This document shows, in pieces, positions 8,126 through 17,288 of a stretch of DNA of 64,000 bases (positions within the stretch are counted from its first letter, which is position 1; each line of letters opens with the position of its first letter). The stretch is from positions 223,229-287,228 of the forward strand of contig NZ_LZSC01000005.1 in assembly GCF_001665235.1 (NCBI RefSeq). Reading direction: 5' to 3'. Under the pieces are notes generated by a model, which was given only the letters and a program-made list of their open reading frames with translations, did not search any database and was not told the origin of the DNA. Both the position numbers and the translations under genes were made by a program. This stretch comes from Mycobacterium sp. 1100029.7. GTDB taxonomy: Bacteria > Actinomycetota > Actinomycetes > Mycobacteriales > Mycobacteriaceae.

Positions 8126-8782
8126 ATGACGGGAGCGAGCAGCGACGTCTGGGAAGTGATGTCGACGGCCCGGACGATCCGGCGCTTCACCGACGAGCCG
8201 GTCGACGACGTCACGCTGGCGCGGTGCCTGGAAGCAGCTCGGTGGGCACCGTCGGGTGCCAACGCGCAAGGCTGGCGCTTCGTCGTGCTGCGCTCACCCG
8301 AGCAGCGGGCCGTGGTGGCCCAGGCCGCCGCCCACGCTTTGGACGTGATCGAGCCGGTATACGGAATGGCCAGACCAGCTGCCGACGACAACAGCCGGCG
8401 TGCCCGTACCTACCGTGCCACCTACGAATTGCACGATCGGGCAGGTGAATTCACGTCGGTGTTGTTCGCGCAACAGCACTACCCGACGGCATCCGAGCTG
8501 CTGCTGGGCGGATCGATCTTTCCCGCGATGCAGAACTTCCTGCTGGCCGCGCGGGCCCAGGGCCTTGGGGCCTGCATGACCAGCTGGGCCTCTTACGGCG
8601 GCGAGCAGTTGCTCCGGGACGCCATCGGGGTGCCCGACGGCTGGTTGGTGGCCGGCCACATCGTCGTCGGGTGGCCCGAGGGCAAGCACGGTCCGCTGCG
8701 CCGCCGTCCCCTTGCGGAGTTCGTCAACCTGGACCGCTGGGACGAGTCCGCGAGCGGTCTTTTTGCAGCTCCTGCGGGCTGA
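8126..8782 (+). CDS. Nitroreductase-family FMN oxidoreductase
   Basis: This 218-aa protein has the nitroreductase N-terminal signature STARTIRRFTDEPV and the FMN-contact segment AARWAPSGANAQGWRF, and later GSIFPAMQNFLLAARAQGLGACMTSW. Such enzymes reduce quinones, nitro compounds or alpha,beta-unsaturated acyl groups with an NAD(P)H-derived hydride. ATG 8126 is preferred over GTG 8120 because GGGGAG lies at proper spacing before the ATG. It is divergent from the ALDH operon and 127 bp before the acyl-CoA dehydrogenase pair. Confidence 0.88.
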   Translation: MTGASSDVWEVMSTARTIRRFTDEPVDDVTLARCLEAARWAPSGANAQGWRFVVLRSPEQRAVVAQAAAHALDVIEPVYGMARPAADDNSRRARTYRATYELHDRAGEFTSVLFAQQHYPTASELLLGGSIFPAMQNFLLAARAQGLGACMTSWASYGGEQLLRDAIGVPDGWLVAGHIVVGWPEGKHGPLRRRPLAEFVNLDRWDESASGLFAAPAG

Positions 8783-8863
8783 CCGGCGAACCGGCCCGGC
8801 GCGCGTCAACTAACGCACACCGATACGTCATACGCGGAATCCGAGATTATTACTTCCGGAAGG

Positions 8864-8878
8864 GAGAATGATATTCTC
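8864..8878. promoter_or_regulatory. Candidate operator, perfect palindrome GAGAAT-N3-ATTCTC
   Basis: GAGAATGATATTCTC is a perfect inverted repeat with a 3-bp spacer, ending 31 bp before the ATG of the acyl-CoA dehydrogenase operon. It contains TATTCT, which could serve as a -10 element, and a TTACTT lies 16 bp further upstream, so a bound repressor would block the promoter (inference). The same palindrome occurs at 38194. Confidence 0.6.
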
Positions 8879-8909
8879 GCGAAGGCGGTGACGACAGGAG
8901 GCGGCCCCC

Positions 8910-9908
8910 ATGCTGTTGGAGTTCGATGCTGATCAGCGACTGTGGCAGGACACGGTGCGCGACGCCCTCGCAAAGCAGTGCCCGCCCTCGCTGGTGCGGA
9001 GCGTGGCCGAGGATGGCGTAGACCCGAGCCCGCTGTGGAAGTCCTACGTCGACCAGGGCTGGACCGAACTCAACGAATCGGACAGCGCCGTGGAGTTGGC
9101 CATCGTGCTCGAAGAGCTCGGTCGCGCAACAGATCCCACTCCGTTTCTGGCCACGATGAGTCAGTTCGCCCCGCTCGCCGCGGACCGCTTCGACCCGCAC
9201 CAATCGGGCACCGCGGTCTACAGCGGGGTCACGGCGCACCGCGACGCGCAGGGTTGGGTGCTCGACGGCACGGCGCGCCATGTGCTCGACGGTGATCGTG
9301 CGGACCGCCTCGCGGTCGTCACCGACGCCGGTGTCTTCCTCGTCGCGGCCAGTCAGGTGTCGGCCCGGCGCGCGGCCGTGTTCGACCCGGTGCTGCACGT
9401 CGCCGACCTGTCCTTCGCGGAGGTCCGGGTGCCGGACTCCGACCGGTTGACCGTCGATGCGGACCGGGCTCACCATCTTGCGCTGACCGGCATCGCGATC
9501 ACGATGGTCGGCGCCTGCCAGCGCATCCTCGACCTGGTTCTCGAGCACGTCAAAAACCGCCAGCAGTTCGGTGTGGCGATCGGCTCCTTCCAGGCAGTGC
9601 AGCACAAGGCCGCCGACATGCACGTCGCGGTGGAACGTGCTCGCGCCCTTGCCTACTTCGCCGCCTTGACGATCGCCGCCGACGATCCCCGCCGCCGGCT
9701 GGCGGCCGCGATGGCCAAAGCGTCGGCCGGCGAGTGTCAATCGGTGGTGTTCCGCCACGGCCTACAACTACATGGTGCGATGGGTTTCACGTGGGAGAAC
9801 GACCTGCAGTTCGCGCTGAAACGGGCCAAGGCGGGCGAGCTGCTGCTCGGCGGAGCCGCCGAACACCGGGCGCGGATCGCGGAGGAATACCGTGCAGCTG
9901 ACTTTTGA
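8910..9908 (+). CDS. Acyl-CoA dehydrogenase, short (non-catalytic type) subunit
   Basis: This 332-aa acyl-CoA dehydrogenase fold is shorter than the usual 380-400 aa. It contains the FAD-site Arg motif RQQFGVAIGSFQAVQH and ends with GFTWENDLQFALKRAK, typical of smaller FadE partners. It lacks the usual GTSEIQR C-terminal segment. The next gene overlaps it by 17 bp and encodes a full-length FadE. Mycobacterial sterol side-chain enzymes (FadE28/FadE29-type) act as alpha2beta2 heteromers encoded by adjacent genes, so this pair is probably one enzyme (inference). Confidence 0.88.
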   Translation: MLLEFDADQRLWQDTVRDALAKQCPPSLVRSVAEDGVDPSPLWKSYVDQGWTELNESDSAVELAIVLEELGRATDPTPFLATMSQFAPLAADRFDPHQSGTAVYSGVTAHRDAQGWVLDGTARHVLDGDRADRLAVVTDAGVFLVAASQVSARRAAVFDPVLHVADLSFAEVRVPDSDRLTVDADRAHHLALTGIAITMVGACQRILDLVLEHVKNRQQFGVAIGSFQAVQHKAADMHVAVERARALAYFAALTIAADDPRRRLAAAMAKASAGECQSVVFRHGLQLHGAMGFTWENDLQFALKRAKAGELLLGGAAEHRARIAEEYRAADF

Positions 9909-11079
9909 TTCCGACGTCGAAGAGTTCCGGGCGGAGTTCTCGGCGTTTTTGGACGAAAACCTGCCTCCCGCAAGCGAAACACTCGAGCGGCCGCGCTCGG
10001 TCTCGCACATGCCGCAGTGGGCCCGCGATTGGCAGCGGCTGCTGTTCGACAACGGCTGGTTGCTGCCCAGCCAACCGCCGGAATTCGGTGGCCGCAATGC
10101 GACGGTTATTCAGCAGTTCGTGTATCTCGAGGAACTCAGCCGGCGCCGGATCTACCACAGCTTCAACCCGCAAGGCGTGAATATCGTTGGCGCCTCACTG
10201 TTGTCGTTCGGTAGCGACGAGCAGAAGCGCCGCTGGGCGGTGCCGATCCTGCGGGCCGAGATCACCGCGTCACTCGGCATGAGTGAGCCCAGCGCCGGTT
10301 CCGACCTGGCATCGTTGCGCACGCGCGCAGTTCGCACATCCGATTCCCAAGGCGACTGCTTCGTCGTCAACGGGCAGAAGGTGTGGACGTCGGGTGCACA
10401 CGACGCGGATGTCCTGTTGACATTCGTGCGGACGAACCCAGATGCGCCGAAGCACAAGGGAATCAGCGTGCTGATCATCCCCACCGACACCCCGGGAGTC
10501 GTGCGCCGGCCGTTCCCGTCGATCTGCGGTGCGGATGACCTGGATTTCAACGAGGTCTTCTTCGAAGACGCGCGGGTGCCCGCGGAGAATCTGGTCGGGG
10601 AGATCGACCAGGGTTGGAAGGTGGCCAACGGATCGCTGGGCCACGAACGCACCATGATGTGGCTGGGTTTCGCCGATCGCCTCGACAACATGATCGACGA
10701 CTTCCACCCCACCAACGAGGTCGAGCGCGACCAGTACGCCAGCACGATCATGGACAAGCAAGCGCTGCGTCTGCTGGGGTCGGCGGCCTTGGCCCGCGCG
10801 TCGCGGGGCGAGGACGACGTGGCCGCGATCTCGGTGCTCAAGCTGCTGGGGTCCGAGGCCGAGTTGCGCGGCATGGATCTGGCGCTGACGTCCGCGAGAT
10901 CGGACGGGCTCATCCACCCGGGACAGACCGGGCCGTACGCACACATGAACCTCGACCACTACTTCGCCAGTTGGTTCGAGCGTTATGCGCGAAGCTTTTC
11001 CGGCACCATCGCCGGCGGTACGTCAGAAATTCAGCGCAACATCATCGCCCAGCGGGTGCTCGGACTGCCGCGCGGTTAG
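9892..11079 (+). CDS. Acyl-CoA dehydrogenase, long subunit
   Basis: This 395-aa protein shows the full FadE order: the FAD-binding segment MSEPSAGSDLASL near residue 130, a beta domain with GQKVWTSGAHDADV, FEDARVPAENLVGE, and the C-terminal IAGGTSEIQRNIIAQRVLGLPRG. The residue just before GTSEIQR, where many family members carry the catalytic Glu, is Gly, so the base must be elsewhere or the enzyme is of the heteromeric type. The GTG start lies inside the preceding gene, indicating translational coupling. It likely performs alpha,beta-dehydrogenation of an acyl-CoA made by this island. Confidence 0.92.
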   Translation: MQLTFDSDVEEFRAEFSAFLDENLPPASETLERPRSVSHMPQWARDWQRLLFDNGWLLPSQPPEFGGRNATVIQQFVYLEELSRRRIYHSFNPQGVNIVGASLLSFGSDEQKRRWAVPILRAEITASLGMSEPSAGSDLASLRTRAVRTSDSQGDCFVVNGQKVWTSGAHDADVLLTFVRTNPDAPKHKGISVLIIPTDTPGVVRRPFPSICGADDLDFNEVFFEDARVPAENLVGEIDQGWKVANGSLGHERTMMWLGFADRLDNMIDDFHPTNEVERDQYASTIMDKQALRLLGSAALARASRGEDDVAAISVLKLLGSEAELRGMDLALTSARSDGLIHPGQTGPYAHMNLDHYFASWFERYARSFSGTIAGGTSEIQRNIIAQRVLGLPRG

Positions 11080-11095
11080 CCGCCACGCACCGCGA

Positions 11096-11668
11096 TTAGA
11101 CCGGGTCGAACTTGGTGATCAACCAGGTGCCGTTGACCCGGGACATGCTCACCAGCACGCTGCTGGAGGCCATCGAGGGATCGGGATTGTCCTTACTCGT
11201 GGTGCTCTGGTCGACCAGCACCAGCACGACGGCCGAATCCGGATGCAACTCCTGAACCGCGGCCCCCAACACCCGGGCGTTGGTTTTCAGTGCTTTCTGT
11301 TTGGCTGCCGGCGCCACGATCTGTTCGGTGAACTGGTTGTAGTACGACAAGAAGTCGCCGGACAAATGGGATTTGGCGGCAGCAAAGTCTTTGTCGAGTG
11401 TGTCGGGCGAATAGGACAGCAGCGCGACCGCTCCGTCGGACGCTGCGGTCACCACCGCGCTCGCCACACTGGCATCGGTTTGCTTATCGGGCCGGTACTG
11501 CTTGAAGTACAGCCACGCCGTCACGCCACCGGATATCAGCAGAAGCAGAATCAGAAGAAGGGGAACGACTTTCACCGTGCGTGGCGTGCGGGCCTTGCCG
11601 GCGGCACTGCTTTTCGTTTGCTCCGACGAGTCGTCGACTGCTTCGACGCTGCGGTCGTCCTCGCTCAT
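11096..11668 (-). CDS. Mce-associated membrane protein (Mas-like), second of pair
   Basis: This 190-aa protein has a charged cytoplasmic N-terminus, one membrane segment (about residues 30-52, [22 protein letters not shown]) and an extracytoplasmic domain ending in WLITKFDPV. It is clearly paralogous to the protein at 29044: both carry LLSYS, AKSHL/AKSYL, TGDF/SGDF and [10 protein letters not shown]. Mas proteins usually sit downstream of mce operons and are thought to stabilise or assist Mce transport complexes. Here the gene runs opposite to the mce operon and lies 7 kb before it. It overlaps the upstream Mas gene by 4 bp. Confidence 0.85.
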   Translation of the reverse strand: MSEDDRSVEAVDDSSEQTKSSAAGKARTPRTVKVVPLLLILLLLISGGVTAWLYFKQYRPDKQTDASVASAVVTAASDGAVALLSYSPDTLDKDFAAAKSHLSGDFLSYYNQFTEQIVAPAAKQKALKTNARVLGAAVQELHPDSAVVLVLVDQSTTSKDNPDPSMASSSVLVSMSRVNGTWLITKFDPV

Positions 11669-12564
11669 GGAATGAACTCCATTTTGGACATCTTGTACTG
11701 GCCGCCGTCTTCGGTGACCGTCACCCGGAGCCGCCATCTGCGCGGTTCGTCTTTGGCGCCCGCCGCGTTGGTGATCCGCGATGTCGCGGCGACGAGCACC
11801 AACGCGGAGTTGCCATCGATGGATTGCACGGCCGCCGCATTCACGGTGCCCTCGGTGACGACTTTGGACTGCTCGACGACGGTCGTGAAATCCTTTGCGC
11901 GCTGCTGGAAATCGTCCCTGAACTGACCGGTCGAGCTGTCGATCACCCGCTGCACGTCCTCCTTGGCTTTGTTGAAGTCCAAGGAAGTCATATTGATGAC
12001 ACCCTGTTTGGCCCCGGCGATGAAGTTCGCGACGCGCTGGTTGTGCTCGCTGGTTTCCCGACGTTGCCACACCATGTATCCGCTGGCCGCCACGAAGACG
12101 CAGATGAGGATGATGGCGGCTGCTTTCCATATCACGGACAACGATGGCAACCGCAGTCGTCGCCGGGAACCGGACGGTTCGGCCTGCGATTCGTCGACTT
12201 CGGTCGTCTCGGAGTCGGTGTCTTCCGCGGTCACCGCTTCGGCGGTCTCGGTCTCGGTCTCGGTGTCGGCTTCGGTTGCTTCGACGCCGTCGGCGACATC
12301 CTCGTCTGTCGTCGCCTCGACGGTGTCGGCGGCGTCCGCATCGGCGTCCGGAGCACCCGGCGTGGATTCGACAGTCTCGGTCTCGGTTTCGGCCTCATCG
12401 TGGGCCAGCGCCTCGCGCCGAAGCCGGGCCGCACGGGCGCGCGCCCGCGCCGCGGCAGCTAAAGCTTCGGCCTCGGCGGCCTCGGCCTCGGCTTCCGCGA
12501 TCAGCGCCATGGCGTCGGCTTTGGAGGTGGCCGACTCCTGCGGCGGCTTCTCGGCGTCAGCCAT
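11665..12564 (-). CDS. Mce-associated membrane protein (Mas-like) with long acidic N-terminal region
   Basis: This 299-aa protein has an Ala/Glu/Arg-rich helical N-terminus (about residues 18-60), then a low-complexity acidic stretch of Thr-Glu repeats to about residue 130. One membrane segment (about 147-170, ending in GYMVWQ) and a periplasmic Mas domain with [15 protein letters not shown] follow. The domain and the GYMVWQ junction match the product at 29682. It is translationally coupled to the second Mas gene. The acidic tail is probably disordered and cytoplasmic. Confidence 0.85.
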   Translation of the reverse strand: MADAEKPPQESATSKADAMALIAEAEAEAAEAEALAAAARARARAARLRREALAHDEAETETETVESTPGAPDADADAADTVEATTDEDVADGVEATEADTETETETAEAVTAEDTDSETTEVDESQAEPSGSRRRLRLPSLSVIWKAAAIILICVFVAASGYMVWQRRETSEHNQRVANFIAGAKQGVINMTSLDFNKAKEDVQRVIDSSTGQFRDDFQQRAKDFTTVVEQSKVVTEGTVNAAAVQSIDGNSALVLVAATSRITNAAGAKDEPRRWRLRVTVTEDGGQYKMSKMEFIP

Positions 12565-12619
12565 CGTGCTTACTCCTCGTCGCCCTCACGAGCGACCGAT
12601 TCCCTTACGACTCACGCGG

Positions 12620-13048
12620 CTACCATCGCACGAGCTGGAACGGGTAGCTGGTGGAGCCTCCCGGTCCGCCCCCGCAGCCCGTGTCGAATGTCGAGTCGAC
12701 CTGACCCGCCAGTGTCACCGCATCCCAAGAGTAGACGTCGTGCGAGGGAAAGAACTGCACCACGCAACGCACCCCGTCGGGCACGTCAACGGCCAGGGTG
12801 TAGCGACCGTTGGCCAGGTGAGCGTTACCCCGGTATAGCGCCGCTTGCCCGTTGGGCTGTGGAGTGGCGTACACGTTCACGCATCCCGGCGCTTGCGGAG
12901 TGCACGGATTGATCGACCAGATCCAGCTGTGTCCCGGATCCCGGTCGGTGTTCAGGTGGTAGTTGCCAATAAGCATGTCCGCGTGCGCGGTCGGCATGAC
13001 AGTCAACGCGGCCGTGGCGAGCGCAAGGCCCGCTGCGAATGTCTTCAC
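12620..13048 (-). CDS. Secreted mycobacterial protein of unknown function
   Basis: This protein of about 142 aa has a Sec signal peptide (KTFAAGLALATAALTVMPTAHA) and a mature domain with several Cys and Trp residues. It appears related to the secreted protein at 28399: both share a W-x-I...C pattern, a later Cys after a long beta-rich stretch, and similar size. The GTG at 13048 is chosen because GGAGAC precedes it at good spacing; ATG 13063 is the alternative. It forms a leftward cassette with the two Mas genes. The function is unknown. Confidence 0.7.
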   Translation of the reverse strand: MKTFAAGLALATAALTVMPTAHADMLIGNYHLNTDRDPGHSWIWSINPCTPQAPGCVNVYATPQPNGQAALYRGNAHLANGRYTLAVDVPDGVRCVVQFFPSHDVYSWDAVTLAGQVDSTFDTGCGGGPGGSTSYPFQLVRW

Positions 13049-13159
13049 CGTTGCGTCTCCCATCTCTGCACGCGCTTGGCCTGAATATAGAGGGCGGTGG
13101 TGCTGAACAGAGCTACTCGGGAAAATTGGAGCAGTCAACAGCCGGTTCGTCCAGCCCTT

Positions 13160-14524
13160 CTAGTCGATGACCGCGGCTTCCTTGCGTTCGGTGATCGGCA
13201 AAGCGAGCTGCTGCTCGTCGCAGATCCGTTGCAGCTTCTCCAATGTTTCGTCGAGGCCCGCGCCGACGGTGGGGCCGGGGGTGAACGTGGCGGGAAGCTT
13301 TCGCATGCCCTGGATGACGCCAATGCTCTCGTAGTGCACCGCGCCTTCGGGGTCACACCGATAATCGGGCATCCGGTCCAGCACCGCGGTCAGCATGGCC
13401 TTGAACACCGTGCGCGCCACGTTGGATCCGACGCATCGGTGCACACCGATGCCAAAACTGAAGTGCCGGTTACCTTTACGATCAAGAACCACCTTGTCCG
13501 GATCGGCGAACACCGCCGGATCGCGATTGGCCATCGCCCACGAAATCCACAGCCGCTCACCCTCTTTGAACTGGCTGCCGACCAATTCGACGTCATCGGA
13601 GAATGTTCTGCCGTCACCGGCTGCCGGGGTGAAGAAACGCAGGAACTCCTCGGTCGCCGGGTCGAGCAGCGCGTCGCGGTTCTTGGACAGTCGCTCGCGC
13701 TGGTCGGGGTTCTCCGAAAGCCATTCCAGGGAATGCGCAGTCAGCGCCGTCGTAGTGTCGAAGCCGCCGCCGATGACCAGCCCGAGGTTGCCGAGGATTT
13801 CCAGGTCGGGCGCCGGCTCGCCGTCGATTCGCAACTGCAGCAACCCATTGATGATGCCGGGGCGCGGATTCTCGCGGACCTCGAGCATGCTGTTGACCAT
13901 GTCCAGGCCCATTTCCCGGTGCATCGCGGTGACCCGCTCGATGTCGGGGGAGTGCTCCGGGGTGTAGACGGCCGCGTGCACCGGCTCGCTGTACAGATTC
14001 CACTTCTTGAGGGGGATGCCCAGCATCGCCAGCGTCAGCACCGCGGGCACGATGTTCGCCAGGTCGTCGACGAAGTCGATGCTGCCGCCTTCGATCTTCT
14101 CGTCGAGGCAGGCGCGGACAACGTCGCGGATGAACGGCTCCCACCGCTTGACCGCGGCCGGCGACAAGTACGGATTGAGCACGTTGCGGTAGATGCGGTG
14201 CTCGGGTTCGTCCATCTCCAGGATCCCGCCGCGCACCGCGCTGACGCGGCTGGCCGTCGGAATCGAGATGCCCTTGTAGCCGCGTCTTTCGTTATGGATG
14301 TCGTGGTCGTTGGAGACCGCGGGGCAGCGGGCCAGCTCGAAAACCTCGTTGCTACCGGCCGCGACCCAGTGGCCACCGTAGGTCTCGGTCCACGCCATCG
14401 GGCACTTGGCGTGCATCTCCTCGGTGATGTCCTTGAACTGCGAGCGGTACTCCGCCGCGTGGCGGTCGAAGTGATACTGCTGCTTCTGGCGGTCGCCGTC
14501 GCTCACGACATCGTCGACGCTCAA
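13160..14524 (-). CDS. Cytochrome P450
   Basis: This 454-aa P450 has an I-helix GGGFDTTTALT (oxygen-activation Asp-Thr), an EEFLRFFTPAAGDGRT K-helix region and the haem loop FGIGVHRCVGSNVAR with the thiolate Cys. The TTG at 14524 is preferred because GGGAGAC lies 7 nt upstream and it avoids overlap with the ferredoxin gene. The order SDR, ferredoxin, P450 on one strand gives a self-contained hydroxylase module plus an alcohol dehydrogenase. I cannot name the CYP family. A hydrophobic substrate brought in by the Mce system is plausible (inference). Confidence 0.93.
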   Translation of the reverse strand: MSVDDVVSDGDRQKQQYHFDRHAAEYRSQFKDITEEMHAKCPMAWTETYGGHWVAAGSNEVFELARCPAVSNDHDIHNERRGYKGISIPTASRVSAVRGGILEMDEPEHRIYRNVLNPYLSPAAVKRWEPFIRDVVRACLDEKIEGGSIDFVDDLANIVPAVLTLAMLGIPLKKWNLYSEPVHAAVYTPEHSPDIERVTAMHREMGLDMVNSMLEVRENPRPGIINGLLQLRIDGEPAPDLEILGNLGLVIGGGFDTTTALTAHSLEWLSENPDQRERLSKNRDALLDPATEEFLRFFTPAAGDGRTFSDDVELVGSQFKEGERLWISWAMANRDPAVFADPDKVVLDRKGNRHFSFGIGVHRCVGSNVARTVFKAMLTAVLDRMPDYRCDPEGAVHYESIGVIQGMRKLPATFTPGPTVGAGLDETLEKLQRICDEQQLALPITERKEAAVID

Positions 14525-14538
14525 GGTGCTGTCTCCCT

Positions 14539-14739
14539 TTAGGTTTCGTCCGTGATCATGATCGCTTGTTCCGGGCACGAGTGGGCGGCCTCGCGGACCT
14601 GGTCCTCCTGGTCGGCCGGCACCACCTCGTTGACCGCCGACGAACTGCCGTCAATATCGCTGAGCTCGAACGAATCCGGCGCAATCATCGCGCACAGGGT
14701 GTGGCCCTGGCAGCGTTCTGAATCGACCCAGACCTTCAC
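14539..14739 (-). CDS. [3Fe-4S]-type ferredoxin
   Basis: This 66-aa ferredoxin has the mycobacterial P450-partner pattern: an N-terminal CQGHTLC and a distal CPEQAI, with three cluster Cys typical of 3Fe-4S ferredoxins. It starts at GTG 14739 with GGAGAC upstream and ends 14 bp before the P450 start. The spacing makes it the likely direct electron donor for the adjacent P450. Confidence 0.92.
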   Translation of the reverse strand: MKVWVDSERCQGHTLCAMIAPDSFELSDIDGSSSAVNEVVPADQEDQVREAAHSCPEQAIMITDET

Positions 14740-14805
14740 TTTGTCTCCTCGTCTCCCCGTGGCGCGATGTGGCTGGCGTTACGGTAATCCCGATGCCGAC
14801 GTCGC

Positions 14806-15507
14806 TCAGGTGTTTCGGCCGCCGTTGACACCCAAGATCTGGCCGGTGATGTAGCCGGCTTCCTCGGACACCAAGAAGGCGCAGGCCGCCGCGATGTCTT
14901 CCGGCTTGCCGATCCGGCGCACCGGGGTACGGGCGATGGTCTCGTCGATGTCGCCGAGAAACCCGTTCTTTTCGGCGGCGCGCAACATCGGGGTGTCGAT
15001 GAATCCCGGCGGTACGGCGTTGACGGTGATACCGCTGGGCCCGTACTCGAGCGCCAGCGACTTCGTCAGGCCGTTGACGGCGGACTTGGCCGCCACGTAA
15101 TGACTCATGTACGGCGCGCCGGAATGCGTGCTCGACGACGAGATGTTGACAATCCGCCCCCACCCGGCCTCGACCATGTCCGGCAGTACGGCCTGCGTCA
15201 TGTGGAACACCCCGTGGAGATTGACGTTGACCACGCGCTGCCAGTCCTCGAACGTGATGTTGCTGAACCGCTTGAACCCGTCCAGACCGGCGGCGTTGAC
15301 CAGAATCGCCACCGGTCCCAGCTGAGCGCGGATCGCCGACAGTGCGCCGTCCACCTGGGACCGATCCGTGACGTCGGCGGTGAACGACAGTTCGGCGTCC
15401 GACGGCTTCAAGTCGATGGTTGCGACGTCGAGACCGTCGGCGCGCAGTCGCTGCACGACCGCCAAACCGATCCCGGATCCACCACCGGTGACCACCGCGG
15501 TCTTCAC
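14806..15507 (-). CDS. Short-chain dehydrogenase/reductase
   Basis: This 233-aa classical SDR has TGGGSGIG cofactor binding at residues 8-15, the NAAG motif, the catalytic Ser in NISSSSTHSG, YVAAK carrying the catalytic Tyr and Lys, and a C-terminal GYITGQILGVNGG. An Asp-Leu-Lys after the second strand (IDLKPS) favours NAD. It starts at a GTG and heads the SDR-ferredoxin-P450 operon. It probably oxidises the alcohol produced by the P450 (inference). A palindromic operator candidate lies 60 bp upstream. Confidence 0.93.
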   Translation of the reverse strand: MKTAVVTGGGSGIGLAVVQRLRADGLDVATIDLKPSDAELSFTADVTDRSQVDGALSAIRAQLGPVAILVNAAGLDGFKRFSNITFEDWQRVVNVNLHGVFHMTQAVLPDMVEAGWGRIVNISSSSTHSGAPYMSHYVAAKSAVNGLTKSLALEYGPSGITVNAVPPGFIDTPMLRAAEKNGFLGDIDETIARTPVRRIGKPEDIAAACAFLVSEEAGYITGQILGVNGGRNT

Positions 15508-15567
15508 GCCGAGGCCCCTGGGGCAAACGCGGCCATCTCAGTCACAAAGAATCTCCCTCGCAATTAT

Positions 15568-15582
15568 GAGAACCTTACTCTC
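15568..15582. promoter_or_regulatory. Candidate operator GAGAAc-N3-AcTCTC
   Basis: GAGAACCTTACTCTC matches GAGAAT-N3-ATTCTC at 10 of 12 positions and lies 60 bp before the leftward SDR start. With the site at 15745 it brackets the 278-bp divergent region between the SDR-P450 and ALDH-CoA transferase operons, which holds no other gene that I see. Confidence 0.45.
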
Positions 15583-15744
15583 GCTTTGAAGTGACGCGCA
15601 ACATACCGGTAAAACACCCCGCAGCCTGCGCCGAGGGGCGGCATGGGACCCCGCCGCCGTGATGACGGCGCTGGTCAGCAGCCTTGTCCCATTCCTATGA
15701 CTTTCTTGAATTCTCGAGACTCGACTGTAAGATTCGCCCGGGAA

Positions 15745-15759
15745 GAGAATGAAATTTTC
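15745..15759. promoter_or_regulatory. Candidate operator GAGAAT-N3-ATTtTC
   Basis: GAGAATGAAATTTTC matches the window-wide palindrome at 11 of 12 positions and ends 26 bp before the ATG of the aldehyde dehydrogenase gene. Its spacing to the start is similar to the sites before 8910 and 38231. Confidence 0.5.
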
Positions 15760-15785
15760 GTGACTGCCACCACACAAGGAGTCGA

Positions 15786-17288
15786 ATGCCTGCTCAGGTC
15801 ACAGTGCCGGACACCGCGGAAACGGCAGGCACGAGCGTCGCGCGCCGACTGCTGATCGACGGCGAGCTGATCACGAGTGGCAAGGCATTTCCCTCGATCA
15901 ACCCCGCCACCGGCGAGGTCATCGGTCACGCCCCGGACGCCGGCGTCGAGGAGGCCCAAGCGGCGATTGCCGCGGCCCGGCGCGCGTTCGACACCACCAC
16001 CTGGTCGACCGATGTCGAGTTGCGGATCCGCTGCCTCGATCAGCTGCACCAAGTGCTGGTCGAGCACGCCGACGAATTGCGTGAGCTCACCATCGCCGAA
16101 GTCGGCGCCACGCGGGCGCTGACGCAAGGCGCACAGCTCGACGAGCCGATCAACATCGTCCGCTTCTATGCGGACTTGCTGCGCCGCTACGAGTTCTCCG
16201 AGGACCTCGGCGACAAAGAATCGCGGGGCATGCAGCACCACCGCTGGGTAGAGAAGGAAGCCGCGGGAGTGGTCGCGGCGATCATCGCGTACAACTACCC
16301 GAACCAACTCGCGCTGGCCAAGCTGGCGCCGGCGTTGGCCGCGGGCTGCACAGTGATCCTCAAGGGGGCACCGGACACACCACTGGTGACCCTCGCGCTG
16401 GGCGAGCTGATCGCCAATCACACCGACATCCCGGCCGGTGTCGTCAATGTGCTGACATCGTCGGACGCCGCCTCCGGCGAAGCGCTCACCACCAGTCCCG
16501 ACGTCGACGTCGTCACCTTCACCGGATCCACGGCCGTCGGGCGCCGGATCATGGCCGCCGCGAGTCAGACCGTCAAGCGCGTCTTTCTGGAGTTGGGGGG
16601 CAAGTCGGCGGCGATCATGCTCGACGACGCCGACTTCGTCACTGCGGGCATGTTCGCCGCGTTCAGCATGGTCACGCATGCGGGTCAGGGGTGCGCGCTG
16701 ACATCGCGGCTGCTGGTGCCGAAGTCGCACCACGACGAAATCGTCGAGATCATCGCGGGAAACTTCGCCAAGGTGCGTCACGGCGACCCGGCCGATCCCA
16801 AGACGTTGATGGGGCCGCTGATCAATGAGCGGCAGCGCGACAAGGTCGATCAGATGGTGCAGCGGGCCGTCGCCGCGGGAGCGACCCTGGTGACCGGCGG
16901 CAAGCGTCTGGATCCCGGCTTCTTCTATGCGCCAACGTTGCTCACCAATGTCGACCCGGACAGCGAGATCGCCCAGGACGAAGTCTTCGGGCCGGTCCTC
17001 GTCGTCATCGGGTTCGACGATGACGACGACGCGGTGCGGATCGCGAACAACTCGGTCTATGGGCTGGCGGGGGCGGTATTCAGCCAGGACCAGGAACGCG
17101 CCCTTGCCGTGGCGCGCCGGATTCGGACCGGATCGTTTTCCATCAACGGCGGCAACTACTTCGGGGCGGACAGTCCGTTCGGGGGCTTCAAACAATCCGG
17201 CGTCGGTCGAGAGATGGGCGTCGCCGGGCTCGAGGAGTTCCTGGAACACAAGACCTTCGCCGTCCCGGTCACGGGAGGAAATCGATGA
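15786..17288 (+). CDS. NAD-dependent aldehyde dehydrogenase
   Basis: This 500-aa ALDH-superfamily protein has YNYPNQ (N170), LELGGKS (E269), GQGCALTS (C303), DEVFGPV and SPFGGFKQSGVGRE. ATG 15786 follows an AGGA. It overlaps the CoA transferase gene by 4 bp, so its acid product may be passed on for CoA activation by that enzyme (inference). It is divergent from the SDR-ferredoxin-P450 operon, which would make the alcohol and aldehyde before it. Together these genes form a plausible route from C-H bond to acyl-CoA. Confidence 0.93.
   Translation: MPAQVTVPDTAETAGTSVARRLLIDGELITSGKAFPSINPATGEVIGHAPDAGVEEAQAAIAAARRAFDTTTWSTDVELRIRCLDQLHQVLVEHADELRELTIAEVGATRALTQGAQLDEPINIVRFYADLLRRYEFSEDLGDKESRGMQHHRWVEKEAAGVVAAIIAYNYPNQLALAKLAPALAAGCTVILKGAPDTPLVTLALGELIANHTDIPAGVVNVLTSSDAASGEALTTSPDVDVVTFTGSTAVGRRIMAAASQTVKRVFLELGGKSAAIMLDDADFVTAGMFAAFSMVTHAGQGCALTSRLLVPKSHHDEIVEIIAGNFAKVRHGDPADPKTLMGPLINERQRDKVDQMVQRAVAAGATLVTGGKRLDPGFFYAPTLLTNVDPDSEIAQDEVFGPVLVVIGFDDDDDAVRIANNSVYGLAGAVFSQDQERALAVARRIRTGSFSINGGNYFGADSPFGGFKQSGVGREMGVAGLEEFLEHKTFAVPVTGGNR

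Noticed and set aside
8843..8857. Second operator-like sequence GAGATTATTACTTCC before the FadE pair
   Set aside because: Only about 8 of 12 half-site positions match, close to chance.
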